A stretch of 5,191 nt of DNA, from NCBI GenBank assembly GCA_948759685.1, contig CAQBGY010000269.1, forward strand, positions 1-5,191, written 5' to 3'. Under the pieces are notes generated by a model that saw only the letters and a list, made by a program, of their open reading frames with translations, had not been told where the DNA came from and searched no databases. Source of the stretch: an uncultured Eubacterium sp. (GTDB lineage Bacteria; Bacillota_A; Clostridia; Lachnospirales; Lachnospiraceae). This document shows, piece by piece, positions 4,392-5,191 of the stretch. The position numbers were made by a program, and so were the translations under genes. Positions within the stretch are counted from its first letter, which is position 1. Every line of letters starts with the position of its first letter.

Positions 4392-5191
4392 ATGAACGAT
4401 ATAATTTTTAATTTAGTATCCTATTTACTTGAATTTACAAGAGTAGTGTTTGTAAGTGTTTATTTGCTTCAGATAAAAATAAATTATAAAAGGAAGCTGT
4501 TTATTGGTTTTGTAATATCGTTATTATTGATGGGAATTGCATCATTTTATATATTTTTATATGATATTTCTTTTGTATTTGATATTGCAGCATTAATTTT
4601 ACTATTCATATCTACATCTGAAAAGAAAAAAATAAAAATAAGCATTATAGTTAATATAGGCATTATTATCTTTGATATGTGTTTTGGCTCTGTTTTAATG
4701 TTCGTTTTAGGATTAAATCCAGGAATATTTTTAGAAAATTATTGGTTATATATACCTGTCAACTGTTTTACATTTATTATCATAGTAATTATGTCTGTAC
4801 TCTGTATGAAATGGCGTAATAAAAATATGGAATATGATGTTTCTAAAAAATATATATTGATATTTATAATAGGAGCTTTGTTTCTTGGATGTTTTATTAC
4901 ATGTGTACAATATATAGGGTTTGCTGAAAGAAATGATTTCATTTCTAGATTTGCCACATTAGGTTTGACTGTCAGTAGCATTATATTTGTTTTGATTACT
5001 TTTTTGCTGATTCTAAATAAAAATAAGAATGAACATTTAAAAAGAGAAATGAAAACGAATGAAAAACTTTTAAAGTCTCAAGAAGAGTATTATACAATGT
5101 TACTTGAAAAAGAAGAGGAAACAAAGAAATTCAGACATGATATTCAGAATCATATTTACTGTATGCATACTCTTCTAAATAATAAGGATTA
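4392..5191 (+). CDS. Sensor histidine kinase, GHKL/HPK10 type, 3' end missing
   Basis: An open reading frame begins at this ATG and is still open at the right edge (266 codons plus two bases). The protein is a polytopic membrane sensor. About six or seven hydrophobic segments lie at roughly 7-27, 35-57, 58-75, 82-107, 117-138, 153-175 and 188-208. A charged, probably coiled-coil linker (209-246) leads into KFRHDIQNHIYCM (246-258). FRHDxxNH is the phospho-acceptor H-box of AgrC-like kinases, and His249 is the expected phosphorylation site. The GHKL ATPase domain that should follow, typically another 150-200 residues, lies outside the window. With the LytTR regulator just upstream it forms an AgrC/AgrA-like or BlpH/BlpR-like pair, commonly sensing a secreted peptide. 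The signal here is unknown. The sensor half is poorly conserved between species and very A+T-rich. Confidence 0.9.
   Translation, partial: MNDIIFNLVSYLLEFTRVVFVSVYLLQIKINYKRKLFIGFVISLLLMGIASFYIFLYDISFVFDIAALILLFISTSEKKKIKISIIVNIGIIIFDMCFGSVLMFVLGLNPGIFLENYWLYIPVNCFTFIIIVIMSVLCMKWRNKNMEYDVSKKYILIFIIGALFLGCFITCVQYIGFAERNDFISRFATLGLTVSSIIFVLITFLLILNKNKNEHLKREMKTNEKLLKSQEEYYTMLLEKEEETKKFRHDIQNHIYCMHTLLNNKD

Noticed and set aside
4739..4981. Minus-strand open frame of 80 codons within the kinase gene
   Set aside because: It is antisense to transmembrane-coding sequence of the sensor kinase, which has a clear start, ribosome binding site and H-box.

Overview
The window looks like chromosomal DNA from a low-GC anaerobic member of the Bacillota, most likely class Clostridia and probably Lachnospiraceae. 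This is an inference. It rests on the A+T-rich codon use, strong AGGAGG ribosome binding sites, a GSI-alpha glutamine synthetase followed directly by an ANTAR-domain protein gene, and a DapL-type lysine pathway. All five genes lie on the + strand. Four are complete, and the fifth runs off the right edge.

Left block (1-3426), nitrogen metabolism. A near-consensus sigma-A-type promoter (127-155) precedes glnA (192-1523). Fourteen bases after glnA comes a TTG-started gene for a 182-residue pseudo-receiver/ANTAR protein (1538-2086), which is very probably co-transcribed with glnA. After a 125-bp gap containing weak inverted repeats comes dapL (2212-3426), LL-diaminopimelate aminotransferase. The link between the first two genes is regulatory: ammonia assimilation next to an RNA-binding antiterminator. 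DapL consumes the glutamate amino group to make the lysine and peptidoglycan precursor, so it fits the nitrogen theme but may be its own transcription unit. A perfect 16-bp hairpin (3442-3482) closes the block.

Right block (3483-5191), signalling. A 244-bp A+T-rich spacer holds two further AT-rich inverted repeats and no convincing promoter. It is followed by a LytTR-family response regulator (3671-4381) and, 10 bases later, a membrane-bound GHKL/HPK10-type histidine kinase (4392 to beyond 5191). This pair resembles AgrA/AgrC-like peptide-sensing systems. No signal-peptide or AgrB-like gene is visible here. This block is visibly richer in A+T than the left block.

The most interesting point is the ANTAR protein. 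Its receiver half appears to have lost the phospho-acceptor aspartate, the acidic pair and the conserved lysine. In addition, no canonical two-hairpin ANTAR target RNA is recognisable in the short predicted glnA leader. How it senses nitrogen and which RNA it acts on cannot be read from this window. I see no mobile element, CRISPR array, tRNA or rRNA, and nothing that clearly amounts to an undescribed system.
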